From Linanthus parryae (taxonomy: Eukaryota > Streptophyta > Magnoliopsida > Ericales > Polemoniaceae): a stretch of 64,000 nucleotides of DNA. Position numbers and translations under genes: made by a program. The number at the start of each line of letters is the position of its first letter. Positions within the stretch are counted from its first letter, which is position 1. Below the pieces are notes generated by a model. That model was not told the DNA's origin, did not search any database, and saw only the letters and a program-made list of their open reading frames with translations. Location of the stretch: the NCBI GenBank assembly GCA_023055425.1, contig JALGPY010000009.1, forward strand, positions 20,047,775 to 20,111,774, written 5' to 3'. Positions 36,353-48,202 of this stretch are shown one piece after another.

Positions 36353-39282
36353 AATACCCTCACACTTACCTTTTGCTCGTCCCGAGCAAATCACTGTTTA
36401 CTAGCCAACTCAAGACGCAAACGACTCAACACGACTCTCGACTATGCAACTACATGTACTAACTATAATGCAACTCGATTATAAACAATGCAATATAATA
36501 AATAACAATTTTTTTTTCTTTTTCCGAGATTGGACAACCTCTCTATCATAAACCGAAATCATCAAATCCTCACAAGCTCACCTTGAAATTTCACGACACG
36601 TAGTAAAAAATGATATTTGATGATCCTATGCGCAAACTCACTAAGGTGTCCCCAAACATCCACCAAACCAAACCATGATACGACACGTCTTTTGACTCGG
36701 AGGGTGTAGGCATCTCAAGTCACTAAGTGGTCTTTCTTCGCCAAGTCATTTGAGGTTTTCAGACCCTCTTAGCCGTTATTGCTTTTTAAATGAAAAATTA
36801 TCCCATTTACGGGAGACACAACTCCTGTGTAATACGGCTTGACTTTAGTTTCCCTCTTAAGCTCTACGTGGATTGAATCCAAATTTTCTGTGCACACGGA
36901 AGCACATTAGGTTGTTTCATCTTTGAAGCTCAATTATATGCTTTTTTTTTTCATTTCATTTTTTTTTTCATTATTCTCCTCTGTTTTTACAACCGTGCAA
37001 TAGAGCTTAAGAGTGTGGGCTTTTTCGGATTTTCTCATAGAACCACCTCAAGGGATGGTGGTGCACGCTCCCCGACTTCGCTTAGGCCGAAGACTCGTAC
37101 CACATGAAACCGACTCTACACGAAGGTCCACCCCAGATTCTAAGAGTCCACAAGTTTCCACCGGAAACGGAATAATCAATCACTTAGAGACTCAATTCTC
37201 CTAGAACAATAAAGGAGTCAAAAGTTGCCCGTAATCTACTTTCACTATTCCCGAGATACACGGGACATCCCTTCGTGAGACTTGTGCACAAGATACTAGG
37301 ATTGAAGTATCCCTACTACGGTGTTTCCTACTCTCATGAGCTCTTTCACTGGATTCTCTTCGGTTTCTAGGTCTTAAGTTGCCCAATTTTTAAAATTTTT
37401 CATAATTTTCATGTTGATTTTCCTATATGTTTTTTTTCTAAACTCTATATGCTTTTGACCAACTCGACTAACCACAAGACAATTGGGTAGGGGGACTCAA
37501 TAATGTAAACGTGCAACCTAAACACTAACTACTCTAAATTTAAGCACACTACAACAATATATAAAAAACGACTAGGACTACAAGTACTGACTCACAATAC
37601 AACAATCTAATCTACATGTAACTGGCGATGCAGACACGGACATGGCTAGCAAATAGTTAAAAATCCCCCCACAGTTGAGTGCTTCGTTGTCCTCAACGAA
37701 TTTAGAGATCAACCAAAAAGACTCGGCATTCAAATGCGAGGGGCAGTGATTTTACTCGAAGTCAAAGCCACGGCACAAGAAGGTAGTTCAACAAGTTTAG
37801 AGCTAAAACGAACTACGTGCACATGACAAATTATGTGTACCGAAATTAAGCAAGTACTCAAGTATTCCCTAGGATTCTAGCAGCTAATAACGGCGACAAT
37901 GCACCATGACCATGACCATATTGTCAAAATAGAATCCTAAAGCAAGTACGATGTGCCTAAACGGTAAGTAAAGAGAGAGAAAAAGAAAATACTCACAACC
38001 GACACAAGGTCGGGGACGAAATCCGAGAGATGGTGACTGAGATAGCAAGAAAAATCCCCAAGCAAACATTGCCCGGAACAATGCAAGCTCCCTTGCGGTC
38101 GAGCGTGTGAAACACATCAGTTGCTGCTGACGGAAAGAGAACGAAGAATCCCCGAACTCATGGTGTGAGCTCCCGTACCGGTCGAATGGGCCGTAGCACA
38201 CCGGGGTTGATGTCTCCGTCAATTTCAAGATCAAGAAATATTCAGGTACATTATAGAACTGATACTGCTTCTTTTGCGAGTTTGATCTTCAAAACAAGGA
38301 TTCATGCCAAATAGTGCACCAAACAGCCACCTAATTTGTTTTCTTTCTGATCATCCTCGAATTGACAGCCTCATGTAATATCCTCTTCAAAGTTGCCCCA
38401 TTGACCCAATTTTCTGCTTTGAAATCACGTGCAAATCAATGAAGGCACGCAACCACTTACACAAGCGATTGTTGCGGTTCTTGCGGAAGAAATCATGCAG
38501 TGAGGCTCAATTCTGATTTGTGTCGGTGGAGAATTTAGGGTCTGATACCAGCAGCGATGGAGATCACCGGCGATCACCGCGGCTGTGGGCTGAGTGGTGA
38601 AACAGAGGAAGAGGGAGTATGTCCGTCGGAGTCCATGGAGGGTTGGGCTTCGCCAATTGGAGGTGGTTTCTGGGCCGAGCCGATTTCAGTCATAGGTGGG
38701 TTCGATTTTTTGCTGGATTTGACTGACCTTGTGGCCGGAATCCATGGCGGTTTGCAGATCGGGGAATCACAGAGAGATGGATGTTTCTGGGTTTGGGTTT
38801 TCAATTTGAAGCAGAGAGAGGGAGATGGATTGAGGTTGGTGATTTCAGTGATGGAGGCTGGGTTTTAGACTTCGATGGTGGTCGGCTATGGTGGAGGCGA
38901 TGATTGTGAGAATTGAAACTGGGTTTACTGGTTCTGTGGGTCTGCTGTTGACAGCGGTTTAGGTTTCTATCTGGGTTGTTGCAAATAAGGGCGGTGGCTT
39001 TTGATTCGAAGGAGATGACGATGGGGACGAAGTTTGTTGTTGGCTGGGGTTCCTGGGTTCGGTATTGACGTCGACGAAAGAGAAGGATGGGAACGATGGT
39101 AGGTCGGAAAAGGCGGTGGTCGGAAAAGCTCAGCAACCGGTTTTAATGGTGGGTTGTGTTGCTCGGAGAAGTAGGGCGGCGGACAATGGTTTGTTGAACA
39201 GGGGATTCAGAGGCGGTTGGGTTCTGCTTCCTTTCAGTTGCCGAACAACACAGGGAGAGGCCGTGGTTTCGCAGCTGAGTTT
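36353..39282 (-). mobile_element. Internal region of the non-autonomous LTR element, no pol
   Basis: It lies between the two 559-bp repeats. It includes the TTTTGCTCGTCCCGAGCAAA palindrome-like segment near 36370 and TTCGTTGTCCTCAACGAA near 37682. No gag or pol domain is visible in any frame. From about 38550 a GC-richer part has open frames with no domains. Confidence 0.55.
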
Positions 39283-39841
39283 GTGTACGGCTGTCGCGTG
39301 TAGTAATAATTCCGGTAAATCCGAGTTTGTCGAACCCAAAGGACTTCTTGTAAACTAGTTAGGACTTATTAACCTTATGTGGGCAAAGCGCGTTGAGTTT
39401 GTTGAACTAATCTAAGAAAGTAGATAACAAACTATTTATTAAATTTGATTTAATTGATATGAAGAAAAGTTCAGGATATCTCTACGGGTCACTAAGGATT
39501 TCACACCAATTCAGATTTATGTTCAAGCAACACGAATGTCTTCTACTTAGCCAAACGAGCACCTATGCTTTGAAGATTTCTCAACCAAAGCCTAAATTCA
39601 AACTCTTGTACCTGATTTCTCTAGTCTACTCAAGTTCAAATAAGCATTATGCTTTTATGGTCTACTCTTAGTTCTAGCTAACTAGCAAGATTTCTCAACC
39701 CTAGATACGACTAGTGCTTGATTCAAGTTTCCGGGTAGCGAATATTGATTTCTCTAACATCCTCTACCTATAATCATCCTATTGCGAGCTCAAACAATAT
39801 AAACGATAAAATTAAGTACATAAATCAAGCATAGCTAAGAA
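39283..39841 (-). repeat. Second copy of the 559-bp terminal repeat, truncated LTR
   Basis: It matches 34940-35498 with few differences and the same length. The expected outer part of the LTR is missing on both sides: the left start is replaced by internal-type sequence, and the right joins another element at GCTAAGAA|TTCCCGCCGC. Confidence 0.75.
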
Positions 39842-40320
39842 TTCCCGCCGCAACGGAAGCAAAAACACGCCACACAATCACTCACTCAAGACACGCAATT
39901 TAGGAGAAGAAAAGCGACAACACAAGAATTTAATGTGGTTTGGCAAAACCGCCTATATTCACGGGAGGAGGAAAATTTCACTATATCAATGAAGGAATAC
40001 ATCGTAGGAGAGAGACAGTACAATTCGCGGACCACGTCGACGCGGTACTCTAATCCTCATGACCTACAACCATGAAACTCTAACCTCTCACATCCGCTCA
40101 CCAATATCTCGACTCGACTCACTCCTCTCACTCAATTAGAACTCTTGTCGAACCGCCTATAAATATGCCACATCGACTTGCTCTCCATGTAATCCTAATT
40201 GCAACAATATTAGGAAATAACCTCAATTTGGAAACAAGTAGATTTTTAATTCTACTAATTACCAAAATTGACAAATTCCTAATATTTCTAAAACTGCAGG
40301 ATCAAGAAAAAAACCCAACA
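39841..40320 (-). repeat. 3' LTR of a second non-autonomous LTR element
   Basis: It starts at CCCGCCGCAACGGAAGCAAA, truncated on its left, and ends AAACCCAACA before a CAATGTGGAGTT polypurine tract on the minus strand. The first 350 bp match 42021-42361. Confidence 0.75.
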
Positions 40321-41980
40321 AACTCCACATTGGCTTGAATTCTGTAACCACCCTGTAAATTCCTTAGCCTGCTTGGAGCTCTCCATGTTGATGTCGATTC
40401 CGCTGCATCCGTCATGCTCCATCTGCATGGACCGCCATCACATCCACTGAGATGCTCTGCACCCCCTTCTAGGGCGCCGCCTCGCACCCCCACATGGGCG
40501 CGTCCCAAAGTCTACTACTTTGGGGACTAGTGTGGCTCCATCTCTCCACCAGCTAGCACATCACTTGAGAGATCACCAACAACCATGTCAAGTGCAAACG
40601 AGACTTACTTCCTCGTCACTACTCCAACAGTTTTCTTCATCACTGTTCTCGTCACTTGTGCTTCTTCTGGAACAACCTGCAACTGCCGCACAACCTTCAC
40701 TATCTCCATGCTTCAGCGTCCTCGCACGTCAACCACATGTTTTTCCACGCTAGCCCTGAGTGCTTCTCCTTGCGTTGTTGCTTCTCTTGTTCGATCATAC
40801 GCCTTCACAAGGAGTCTTGCAAAACCACCACTTTGCAGACCCGTCGCGACTTACCTCTCTTCTTTCCTCGAGCTGCTCAAGAGTTATCGTCACGAATCAC
40901 ACGCATAGATATCAGGACGCTACCTCGAGTCATGGCCTTGTTATCTGCGTCCACCACATCGATCTCTGCCCAGGAGCTTCTTGTGAATTTCCTTGCAATA
41001 GTTGCCCACGTCTCTGACAAGACTCATCTGCAACTGCTGCGTCTTGTGCTCACGAACACACAAAGCCTATGCTTCTTGCCAATGTTGAACATCAGCTCCA
41101 CCTGTCAACACACTCCCAAGCCTGCATAGGTTTCCAATCGAACGTTCAATTATGAAAATACCTCTAATTGACCCCACCTGATTGGACTTGAACTTGATTG
41201 ACCCTGATCGCATCCCGTCCTCTTCGATCTCACCTACCGATATCGATTGATGCCGAACTTCTCAATCCATACAAAATCTCAAAATTATGACCGTACCGAT
41301 GAATCTGCAACGTCCAAAAACATAGGTTTAGACTCCTGACTCATTCAAATCCGATCTACAGGCATGTCGTAACCACACAAACAAGTTAGGACTGTCGGTT
41401 CATGTTGATACGCTGCCGAGTCAGCAATCTGCAAATTCCGTCAGCCTTTTGTCAGATCTGAATTCACCATCACGTCCATAGCATCCAAAAACCTTGGGTT
41501 TAACTTCTGTTTGAGCCAAATCGGACTTACAAGCAACTCAAACCAACCCAAAACAATTTGGACCACATATCGCGTCTTGGAGCATTGGAGTCCCGTGGGC
41601 CTGCCACACCAGATTGGTCCTCCTCCTGGTGCCTCCGCTCCATTTGCTCACCAACCCTGTTGCACAATGCATCCAAAAATTGCACCCACGAACCCACCAA
41701 CCTCCATCTATGCATATACCATCCATTGGTAAGAAAAATCAACCTAACAATTCTTTTTCTCTTACCTCTAATTTTCTACATAGCAACTTGAGGTCCACAA
41801 AGGTCAAAGCAAGGGTCTTCCCCCATTGAGCACTACATAGAAACCACGAAAAAAGAAAAATTGAAGCAGCCTTCCTTTTTTTTTTCTTCTTTCTTTGTTC
41901 GATTTTTTTTTCTCGATTCTTTTCCTTTTGGTTTTTTCTTCGTCCTCTTCACCTGCGTGCCCCACCCGGATCGTGAACCA
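40321..41980 (-). mobile_element. Internal region of the second non-autonomous LTR element
   Basis: The 1.66 kb between the two LTRs encode no recognisable gag or pol. Several overlapping plus-strand frames (for example 40656-41129) have no known domain and run antisense to the element, so they are not annotated as genes. The size suits a small LARD/TRIM-like element. Confidence 0.65.
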
Positions 41981-41993
41981 GGCTCTGATACCA
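41981..41993 (-). other. Primer binding site of the second non-autonomous LTR element
   Basis: The minus strand reads TGGTATCAGAGCC directly inside the right LTR. Confidence 0.85.
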
Positions 41994-42366
41994 CTTATTG
42001 AGGAATTATTTTTCGACCTAAATTCTCGCCGCAACGGAAGCAAAAACACGCCACACGATCACTCAATCAGCACACACAATTTAAGAGGAGAAAAGCGACA
42101 ATACAAGAATTTAACGTGGTTCGGAAAACCGCCTACATCCACTGAGGAGGAGAATTTTACTATATCAATGAGGGAATACATCGTAGGGGAGAGAGAGAAC
42201 ACATTCTGCGGACCATGTCGGCGCAGTACTCTCATCCTCATGGCCTATAACCATGAAACCCTAACCTCTCACATCCGCTCACCAATATCTCGACAAGACT
42301 CACTCCTCTAACTCAAATAAAACTCTTGTAGAGCCGCCTATAAATAGGCCACACCGACTTTCTCTC
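41994..42366 (-). repeat. 5' LTR of the second non-autonomous element, truncated
   Basis: It starts CTTATTGAGGAATTATT and matches the left LTR until 42361-42366. There it breaks and joins the block shared with 12062 (TATTCTTGACTCC). About 120 bp of its outer end are missing. Confidence 0.75.
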
Positions 42367-43040
42367 TAAGTATTCTTGACTCCCTGACTATGGATCTGCA
42401 AATTCATCATTCAACGATGCCCTTTCAACTTTGTCTTCGGACGATTTTTGGGTTCTTATCGCCCGAAAATCGCAACCTTTTCCCCTCTCTCTAGAATTAT
42501 GGTTGGCAAGAAACAGAAGGGAAAGAATCAGTTAGAAACAACTTCACATGAACTATTGTTAATTATCGTTGTAACAGAACTCTTGTTTCAGATCTCTAAC
42601 ACTAGTTCGTTATAACTTGGGGGTATTCGATCAAGAACGACGAAAGAAAAACAAGAACGAGACAGATATTTAACGTGGTTCACTAATGAATTCGCAACGA
42701 ATCCGCTAGCTATTATTGAGAAGAGAACCCGATTACAATGCACGTCGTGGCCATAACGGCCACGGCGGCAACCCGAAACACCCACCCGAACACATAATGA
42801 AAAAGCTCTCAAACCTCGCTGCCTCTCTCTGTGTGTGTGTGTTGTGTTTGGTACCAAAGGCATAAGCCTCTTAAATACTGATAGCATGTGGCAGTGGAAT
42901 GATTCCCCAATATTACTTGTTGCCAAAGGAAACAAAGCTGACTTCAAATACAATTCCACCGCCTCACAGTGAGTAACATGGAAATAATTCCATGCTACTC
43001 TCACACCCCCTGCTAGGGGATTCCAATCATAATTCCAACA
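42367..43040 (-). repeat. Third LTR family: leader remnant and complete LTR
   Basis: 42367-42606 is the leader-side remnant also seen at 12062-12306. A 434-bp LTR follows at 42607-43040, from TCGTTATAACTTGGGG to AATTCCAACA. The next bases (AATCTCCACC) give the polypurine tract GGTGGAGATT on the minus strand. The LTR therefore has leader sequence on one side and a polypurine tract on the other. Confidence 0.6.
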
Positions 43041-43860
43041 AATCTCCACCTTGATTCAAATCACCCTAGCAACCCGAAACAAGAATACGATGTTTCTCTC
43101 CTCAAACCTGAACCAATGCGTCTCCCAGAATTAGAAACGATCACGCCTCGCCAAACAGACGCAGGTGTATGCGAAACCTGAACCGCCAAATCGTTGCTTC
43201 AACTACCATGTGTTCGTGCATCGAACGCGCCCGATGTGGTTGCACTTCCGGAAACAAGAAACAACTGGTCCACCCAGAACCTGACTCGAATATATTCACT
43301 CAGAAAGCAGGAACGAATGTATTCTCGATGCGCCCAATTGCGCCAGACACATGCACCATGACAGAATGCCCATATATCGCTACCAGACCCGATACACTTA
43401 GCGATGAGTGCCACAATAGTTGTCATGCCCGATGCGCGTCGTTATGCCTCAGATGCGCTAGATTCTCGCCAGAAACTAATCGCACCAGATGCGAGCTCAA
43501 TGTGTGTCATGGTACACGCTCCAAAAAAAGGTGCACGCCAGAACCAAACCTCGTGCAGAATGCGCGCCAGAACCGGAACCAGATGCGCGTGCCAGAAATC
43601 TCACGCGCCAGATGCTTCATGACGTTGCTCCAACTCCAAGGAGTTCCTGCAACGCATGAGCAAGAACCATATTCAATTCACACGCCAGATGCTCCACAAC
43701 GGGAGTCGGATTGCGCCTGAACGTCAATCGCCAGAACGCTAGATGTGCGTGAATCACCAGATTCGCGCCAGTACCGAATGTGTGCTGAATTTGCCACTTG
43801 TTGTCCAATCAGCTTGTATGGCATTTTTACATTAGATAAGTCGGCTATCTAAATTCTGTA
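43041..43860 (-). mobile_element. Internal part of the third LTR element, rich in CGCCAGA words
   Basis: The stretch begins with the polypurine tract and carries many degenerate copies of CGCCAGAT/GCGCCAGA. A 183-codon plus-strand frame (43169-43720) is Cys-rich but follows the repeats and has no domain. The right end, near 43860, is where promoter-module sequence of copy C resumes. Confidence 0.5.
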
Positions 43861-44848
43861 CACGCTTTGTTGCCAAATAAAACAAAAGAAGAACGTGTAA
43901 ATTGCGGTGAAGACATCATCGGTGTCTGAGTTTGAGATATGAATTTTAAAATACGCGTCGCAATGGATAATAAATGATAATACTTGGGCCAATATGGTTT
44001 GTAAGTTGTACTTCTTCTGGAGCTTGTCCTGCTTTCTGAGACAGATGGCTTTGACCTAGTGATTTGGTTACCAAAACGAAGCAAAAAGTTTGCTATGCAA
44101 CACCATAAAGATATCAATTCTTGCACACCGGTTTTAAGTGACCCTGGTAAGTCAAACAAGATATCAATTCTTCTCCAAACTACAACTAAATCATACCCCT
44201 AAACGCACATGAAAGCGTAAAAATATTATTTTTGGAACTGTTCACAGAATATGCCATTGGATAGTAAATAACAGTACTTGGGTTTGGGTTGCGTCAATAG
44301 GGTTTCTAACTTGAACCAGGTTTAGGCGGTTTAGTAAATACTCTTCAATCATAGTATTCCTAAACACACTTGGAAGCGTGTGATCAGTTCTTTATTTCTT
44401 TTTGGAAACAACTCTTAGACAACAACAGATTAATTGAGTTAGGGGCGGATTGAGAACTGAGGACATCATCAGTGTCGGTTGATAAAATACGGATGATAGC
44501 ATTGGATAGTAAATAATAACTACTTGGGCCAAAAGGTAGGGTTTCCAAGTTGTACCACCAGTTGCGGTTTTGGTAAGAGAGCTATACGCAGCGATTCTTC
44601 TCCAAACTATCATACTCCTGAACGCACTTGGAATCGTAGCCCCCACACAGTAATTCTTCTCCAATCCTATTACTATAAATACTGATCATCGAAACCAGCA
44701 CTACATCCTCCTTCTAGTACTACTACTACTACCTTCATACATACCACAAAGCCATCCATCATTCATTCATAGGAGTTCTTCCAAATCTCTCTTCTTTCTT
44801 TCTTTCATTCGCGCACAGCCAGAGTAAGTAGCCCCTTTCAATCAGTCA
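43861..44848 (+). promoter_or_regulatory. Promoter region of IWS1-like copy C
   Basis: At least three diverged upstream modules (about 43900-44050, 44160-44330, 44334-44650) share GGATAATAAATGATAATACT-type sequence, TTCTTCTCC and the word GGAA(G/T)CGT. A TATA box (CTATAAATA) is at 44673-44681. From 44334 the region is nearly identical to 12375-12892. Confidence 0.6.
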
Positions 44849-45790
44849 ATGGGTCTTCTTCGTCGCATGGAAGAAGAGGACGAATTAGCGGCGCTAGTGA
44901 GGGACGACGACAAGGAGGATTGGTACCCGAGGAAGAAACAGAAGAAGTACGAAAGAAGTCCGGAGGAGATGGCATTACTAGCCGAAAACATTATGGCGGA
45001 GCTCGAACTGGCTGCGGAAGAAGATGCAGAACTGAACAGAATGTCCAAACCTGCAGTAACTAAACTCATGAAGCTGCCCTTCCTTCGGGATGTTCTGTCC
45101 AAGAAATCTCTGCAGGAGGAACTACTAGACCACGGGGTGTTGTGTGCTCTGAGAAGTTGGCTGGAACCCCTCCCAGACGGAAGCTTGCCCAACTCAACCA
45201 TCCGTGCAGGGATACTGCAGATATTAACAGATTATCCAATTGATCTTGACCGGGAAGATAGGAGAGAGCAGCTCAAGAGGAGCGGCCTTGGGAAGGTGAT
45301 CATGTTCTTGTCAAAGTCAGAGGAGGAGATCAAACCCAACCAAAAGCTTGCCAGAAGTTTGGTGGAAAGCTGGAGCAGATCCATATTCTTTGAGAGCCTC
45401 AACAATAGGAGGCCAGCATCAGCAGCAGTGGAGAAGAGGAAGAATAATAATAAAGTTCCACCACCACCAAGAAAGGACTGCCGCTACCAAGAGGACTATC
45501 TGGATTTGGCCGGGATCATAGAAGAGGAATGTCGCAAACCATCATCATCAGGAGGGGGTTTGAGGAAACAACAAAGGAGTTTTGTCACAAGGCCTGAGCC
45601 TACACCAATGCAGTTTGTCATCCGTCCACCATCAAAGATTGTTCCTGAACAAGTTCAAGCTGTTGTGCCGAACAAGCAACGCCTAGAGATGCAGAAGAAA
45701 GTTCAACGACTGAGGAACGGTTCAAAGAGAAAGTGCCTTCAAGCTGCAAAGCTTAGCGTACAGGGCCGCAGCCTTCAAATGCTATTGTAA
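44849..45790 (+). CDS. IWS1: IWS1-like transcription elongation factor, intronless copy C
   Basis: The 313-residue product is nearly identical to copy A. It has the acidic N-terminus, basic RKKQKK patch, TFIIS N-terminal domain at about 60-180 (AEEDAELNR, LRSWLEPLPDGSLPN, LGKVIMFLSKS) and family-type C-terminus. It has Ser at residue 103 and Tyr at 129 where copy A has Arg and His, loses two residues in the Ser/Gly stretch near 230 and one near the VPEQVQ segment, and stops one codon earlier because TTA became TAA. Copy B also has Ser and Tyr at these positions, so copy A carries the derived changes. IWS1 acts with SPT6 in RNA polymerase II elongation. Promoter and 3' flank are duplicated with the gene. 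Confidence 0.85.
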   Translation: MGLLRRMEEEDELAALVRDDDKEDWYPRKKQKKYERSPEEMALLAENIMAELELAAEEDAELNRMSKPAVTKLMKLPFLRDVLSKKSLQEELLDHGVLCALRSWLEPLPDGSLPNSTIRAGILQILTDYPIDLDREDRREQLKRSGLGKVIMFLSKSEEEIKPNQKLARSLVESWSRSIFFESLNNRRPASAAVEKRKNNNKVPPPPRKDCRYQEDYLDLAGIIEEECRKPSSSGGGLRKQQRSFVTRPEPTPMQFVIRPPSKIVPEQVQAVVPNKQRLEMQKKVQRLRNGSKRKCLQAAKLSVQGRSLQMLL

Positions 45791-46440
45791 TAGACCGACC
45801 TCTAGGATTGATTTGTTACTGTAAACAACAATGTCTTCGCGCCAACGATTACTAATTGTAAATCTTTTTTTCCATGAATCAAATAGAGAAAAGCTTCTGT
45901 TACCTTTAAAAGGTTACAGATATTTCATCAAGTTTCTAGTTCGAACTAAAAAAGTAGTACATCTTCTTGAAAACATATGATTCTAACATCCATTGCTCGC
46001 ATTCGGACCCTGCTGCAGCTTCTCCGCTGTCTAGCTTTACCTGTACTGGTTCAGTGGAATTAGCACCAAACCATGAGACGATATGTAAACAAGAAAATCG
46101 CTTGTGTTCTTTCTGCTGCAGCCCAATACGGCTTCTGTAATAAGAAGTAGACAAGCATATCACCAGGCTTAGCAGGAAACTAGTAATGAAAACAAACATG
46201 AAGGGATGACACCAAGTGGCTGCCTGCCAAGGGAGAAAGAGGCAGAGTCAGGAATGTTATTGTAAGACATGTCAATTATATGGTGGTGTAGTATTTACAA
46301 ACAATCTTCTTAAGCTGATGATGATGATGATGGTGATGGGAGCTAATGTCCTTGGAATTTCTCCGCAAAGGAACAAAGGTCACAATATAGCATCATTATA
46401 CTTGGCTTGTAAGAGAAGAAGAAGAAGAAGAATATGGCAT
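45791..46440 (+). repeat. 3' flank of IWS1-like copy C
   Basis: It matches 13847-14280. A minus-strand frame at 45936-46199 has no domain. GAT and GAA trinucleotide repeats occur at 46316-46333 and 46413-46432. Confidence 0.65.
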
Positions 46441-47130
46441 CATTATACTAATTGTAAATCTTTTTTTACATGAATCAAATAGAGAAAAGTCTCTGTTATC
46501 TTTAAAGGGGTAACTACAAAGATTATGAACGTCTGGCGGCTCTGAGAGTAACAGGTGCTGTCGATCCCTAGCCAAAATATCATGACCAAGCTATTTACAA
46601 CACCATCACAAATATATGTTTCTTTCTTTCTATTTTAAACAGCTAGCTTTATATTAATGCTGGAAAAAGACACATCTGCACACAAGTACAAGGAGAACTC
46701 AAACTGAGCTCACTAACATTCAAAGATAGAGCACTCTTGGCCAAACAATGAGCCACAGAGTTACCATCCCTTGAAATAAAACAAAAAGAACAAACAGGAA
46801 AAAGCCTATCTAACTGAAGGCGATCATCAATAAAAAATAGTGGAATGAGCACCAAAACTCGTGTTTAGCAGACCCAGGTCTTCTCTCAAGCCATCACTCC
46901 TCTTCCAGTTGGCTCGTGTACATAAAAAATAGTTCCTCGTCTTTAAAACACGATTTTACATCCATTGCCTGCCTTCTGACCCAATTACTTCTAGTCTCAG
47001 TATTGGCTCGTGTACTTTATATCTCAGCCTGTAACTTAACAAGTAAACAAGAATGTCACCAGGCTGTATTAGTAACAGCAGGAAACTACTAGTAGGATAT
47101 AACAGAAACAACAATGAAGGGACAAGATCA
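46441..47130 (+). repeat. Extra partial copy of the IWS1-like 3' flank with LINE-type fragment
   Basis: AATCTTTTTTTACATGAATC at 46457 and GTAAACAAGAATGTCACCAG near 47043 repeat the 3' flanks of copies A and C. No gene body accompanies it, so this is a flank-only duplication, interrupted by the RNase H fragment at 46640-46870. Confidence 0.6.
46640..46870 (-). pseudogene. RNase H-like fragment, LINE type
   Basis: The minus-strand frame contains FISRDGNSVAHCLAKSALS, the C-terminal signature of plant LINE-associated RNase H (V.RE.N.VAH.LAK). Only about 70 codons remain. Confidence 0.6.
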
Positions 47131-48197
47131 AGTTACACTAGCATGGCAATTTTGGAAAATTAATTACAACCCAGCAGACTGATCAACTTGAATCCTGGAT
47201 GAAACTTCCAGGGACACCAGGCCATATATTCTCCATTTTTTTATTCTATTTTAATTTTTAAGCATTGCCAATAAACTTGTGCAACAAAACATTATCAAGG
47301 AATGTATCGCCCATAGGATGCAGACATGCATTCTTGGCTCCTTGCTCTTTCAGCTGATCACTGACAAAGCTGAAACTCATTTTTCCAACAATCATAAACA
47401 TTGCCAAACATGGCCTTACTCAAATGATTTCCACCTTGCTCATAACTTTAGCCGCCTAATGCAAAACTTCAAATATACGTGGCTTTGAGAACCAAGGGAG
47501 GATGAGCTGAACCATGGCTTGGGAACTTCAAAAATAAGCCGTTATGGGACTGATCGTTCACACCATGAAGCGTTCAGCTTCAACTCTGTTCAGTGCCACA
47601 CAAATACTGAGAGTTCACATAACTAACCCCTACTTAAAGCACTTGTAAAGAACCTGTATTGGAAGAGAGTTGTCTTCACTGCTTCTTCCGTGATGAGTGA
47701 TTTGCAGCTGTTTGAGGAAACATACAAGACCTGAAGAAGAACAGTTAAGTAACAACGTGGCCAAATGCACTATCTGCAGTGCTGGTCTAAAAATGTCTGA
47801 TAACCCACAAAGCCACATGCACACATATGGAAAGGTTACATCAAGCAACAAGTTATATGGATAGAGAAGCATACATTGGTGCACCTTCAAAGCTAATAGA
47901 AATTCATATCAACAATTTACCGGGATTATTTGACTTAATTCAGTTTATACTTGCCACTATCTTCATCTAGCATGGTTGCACCTTCAAAGTCCAGATCAGA
48001 GTCCTCACACAATACAAAGCTGCAAAAAATGCGAACCCTGCAGCTTAGTATAAACAAGATACTAGAGCCGGTAATGCAGAATTTAATCTACTTTGTTTTC
48101 TGTTTGTATAAACTTGCAAAATGAAGAAGTTAAAAAAAGAATAAAACTTGCAAAATGTTAACAAATAATAAATCTTCAACAAGCATGAAACCATCAT
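47131..48197. other. Unassigned; possible exon relics on the minus strand
   Basis: A minus-strand acceptor-like TTTTTTGCAG near 48025 is followed by an acidic open stretch (LCEDSDLDFEGATMLDEDSG). An 86-codon frame at 47630-47890 has no domain. A TTTGAAGGTGCA word is duplicated near 47881 and 47974. I cannot assign a gene. Confidence 0.3.
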
Positions 48198-48202
48198 GTA
48201 TC

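Noticed and set aside
38541..38553. Possible primer binding site (TGGTATCAGACCC on the minus strand)
   Set aside because: The last bases differ from the usual site, and the terminal repeats at 34940 and 39283 do not place an LTR end here.
40520..41129. Several overlapping plus-strand frames of 77-157 codons
   Set aside because: They run antisense to a non-autonomous LTR element, overlap each other and show no domain.
43169..43720. 183-codon Cys-rich frame resembling a secreted peptide precursor
   Set aside because: No signal peptide, and the cysteines come from repeated CGCCAGATGCG-type words in a retroelement.
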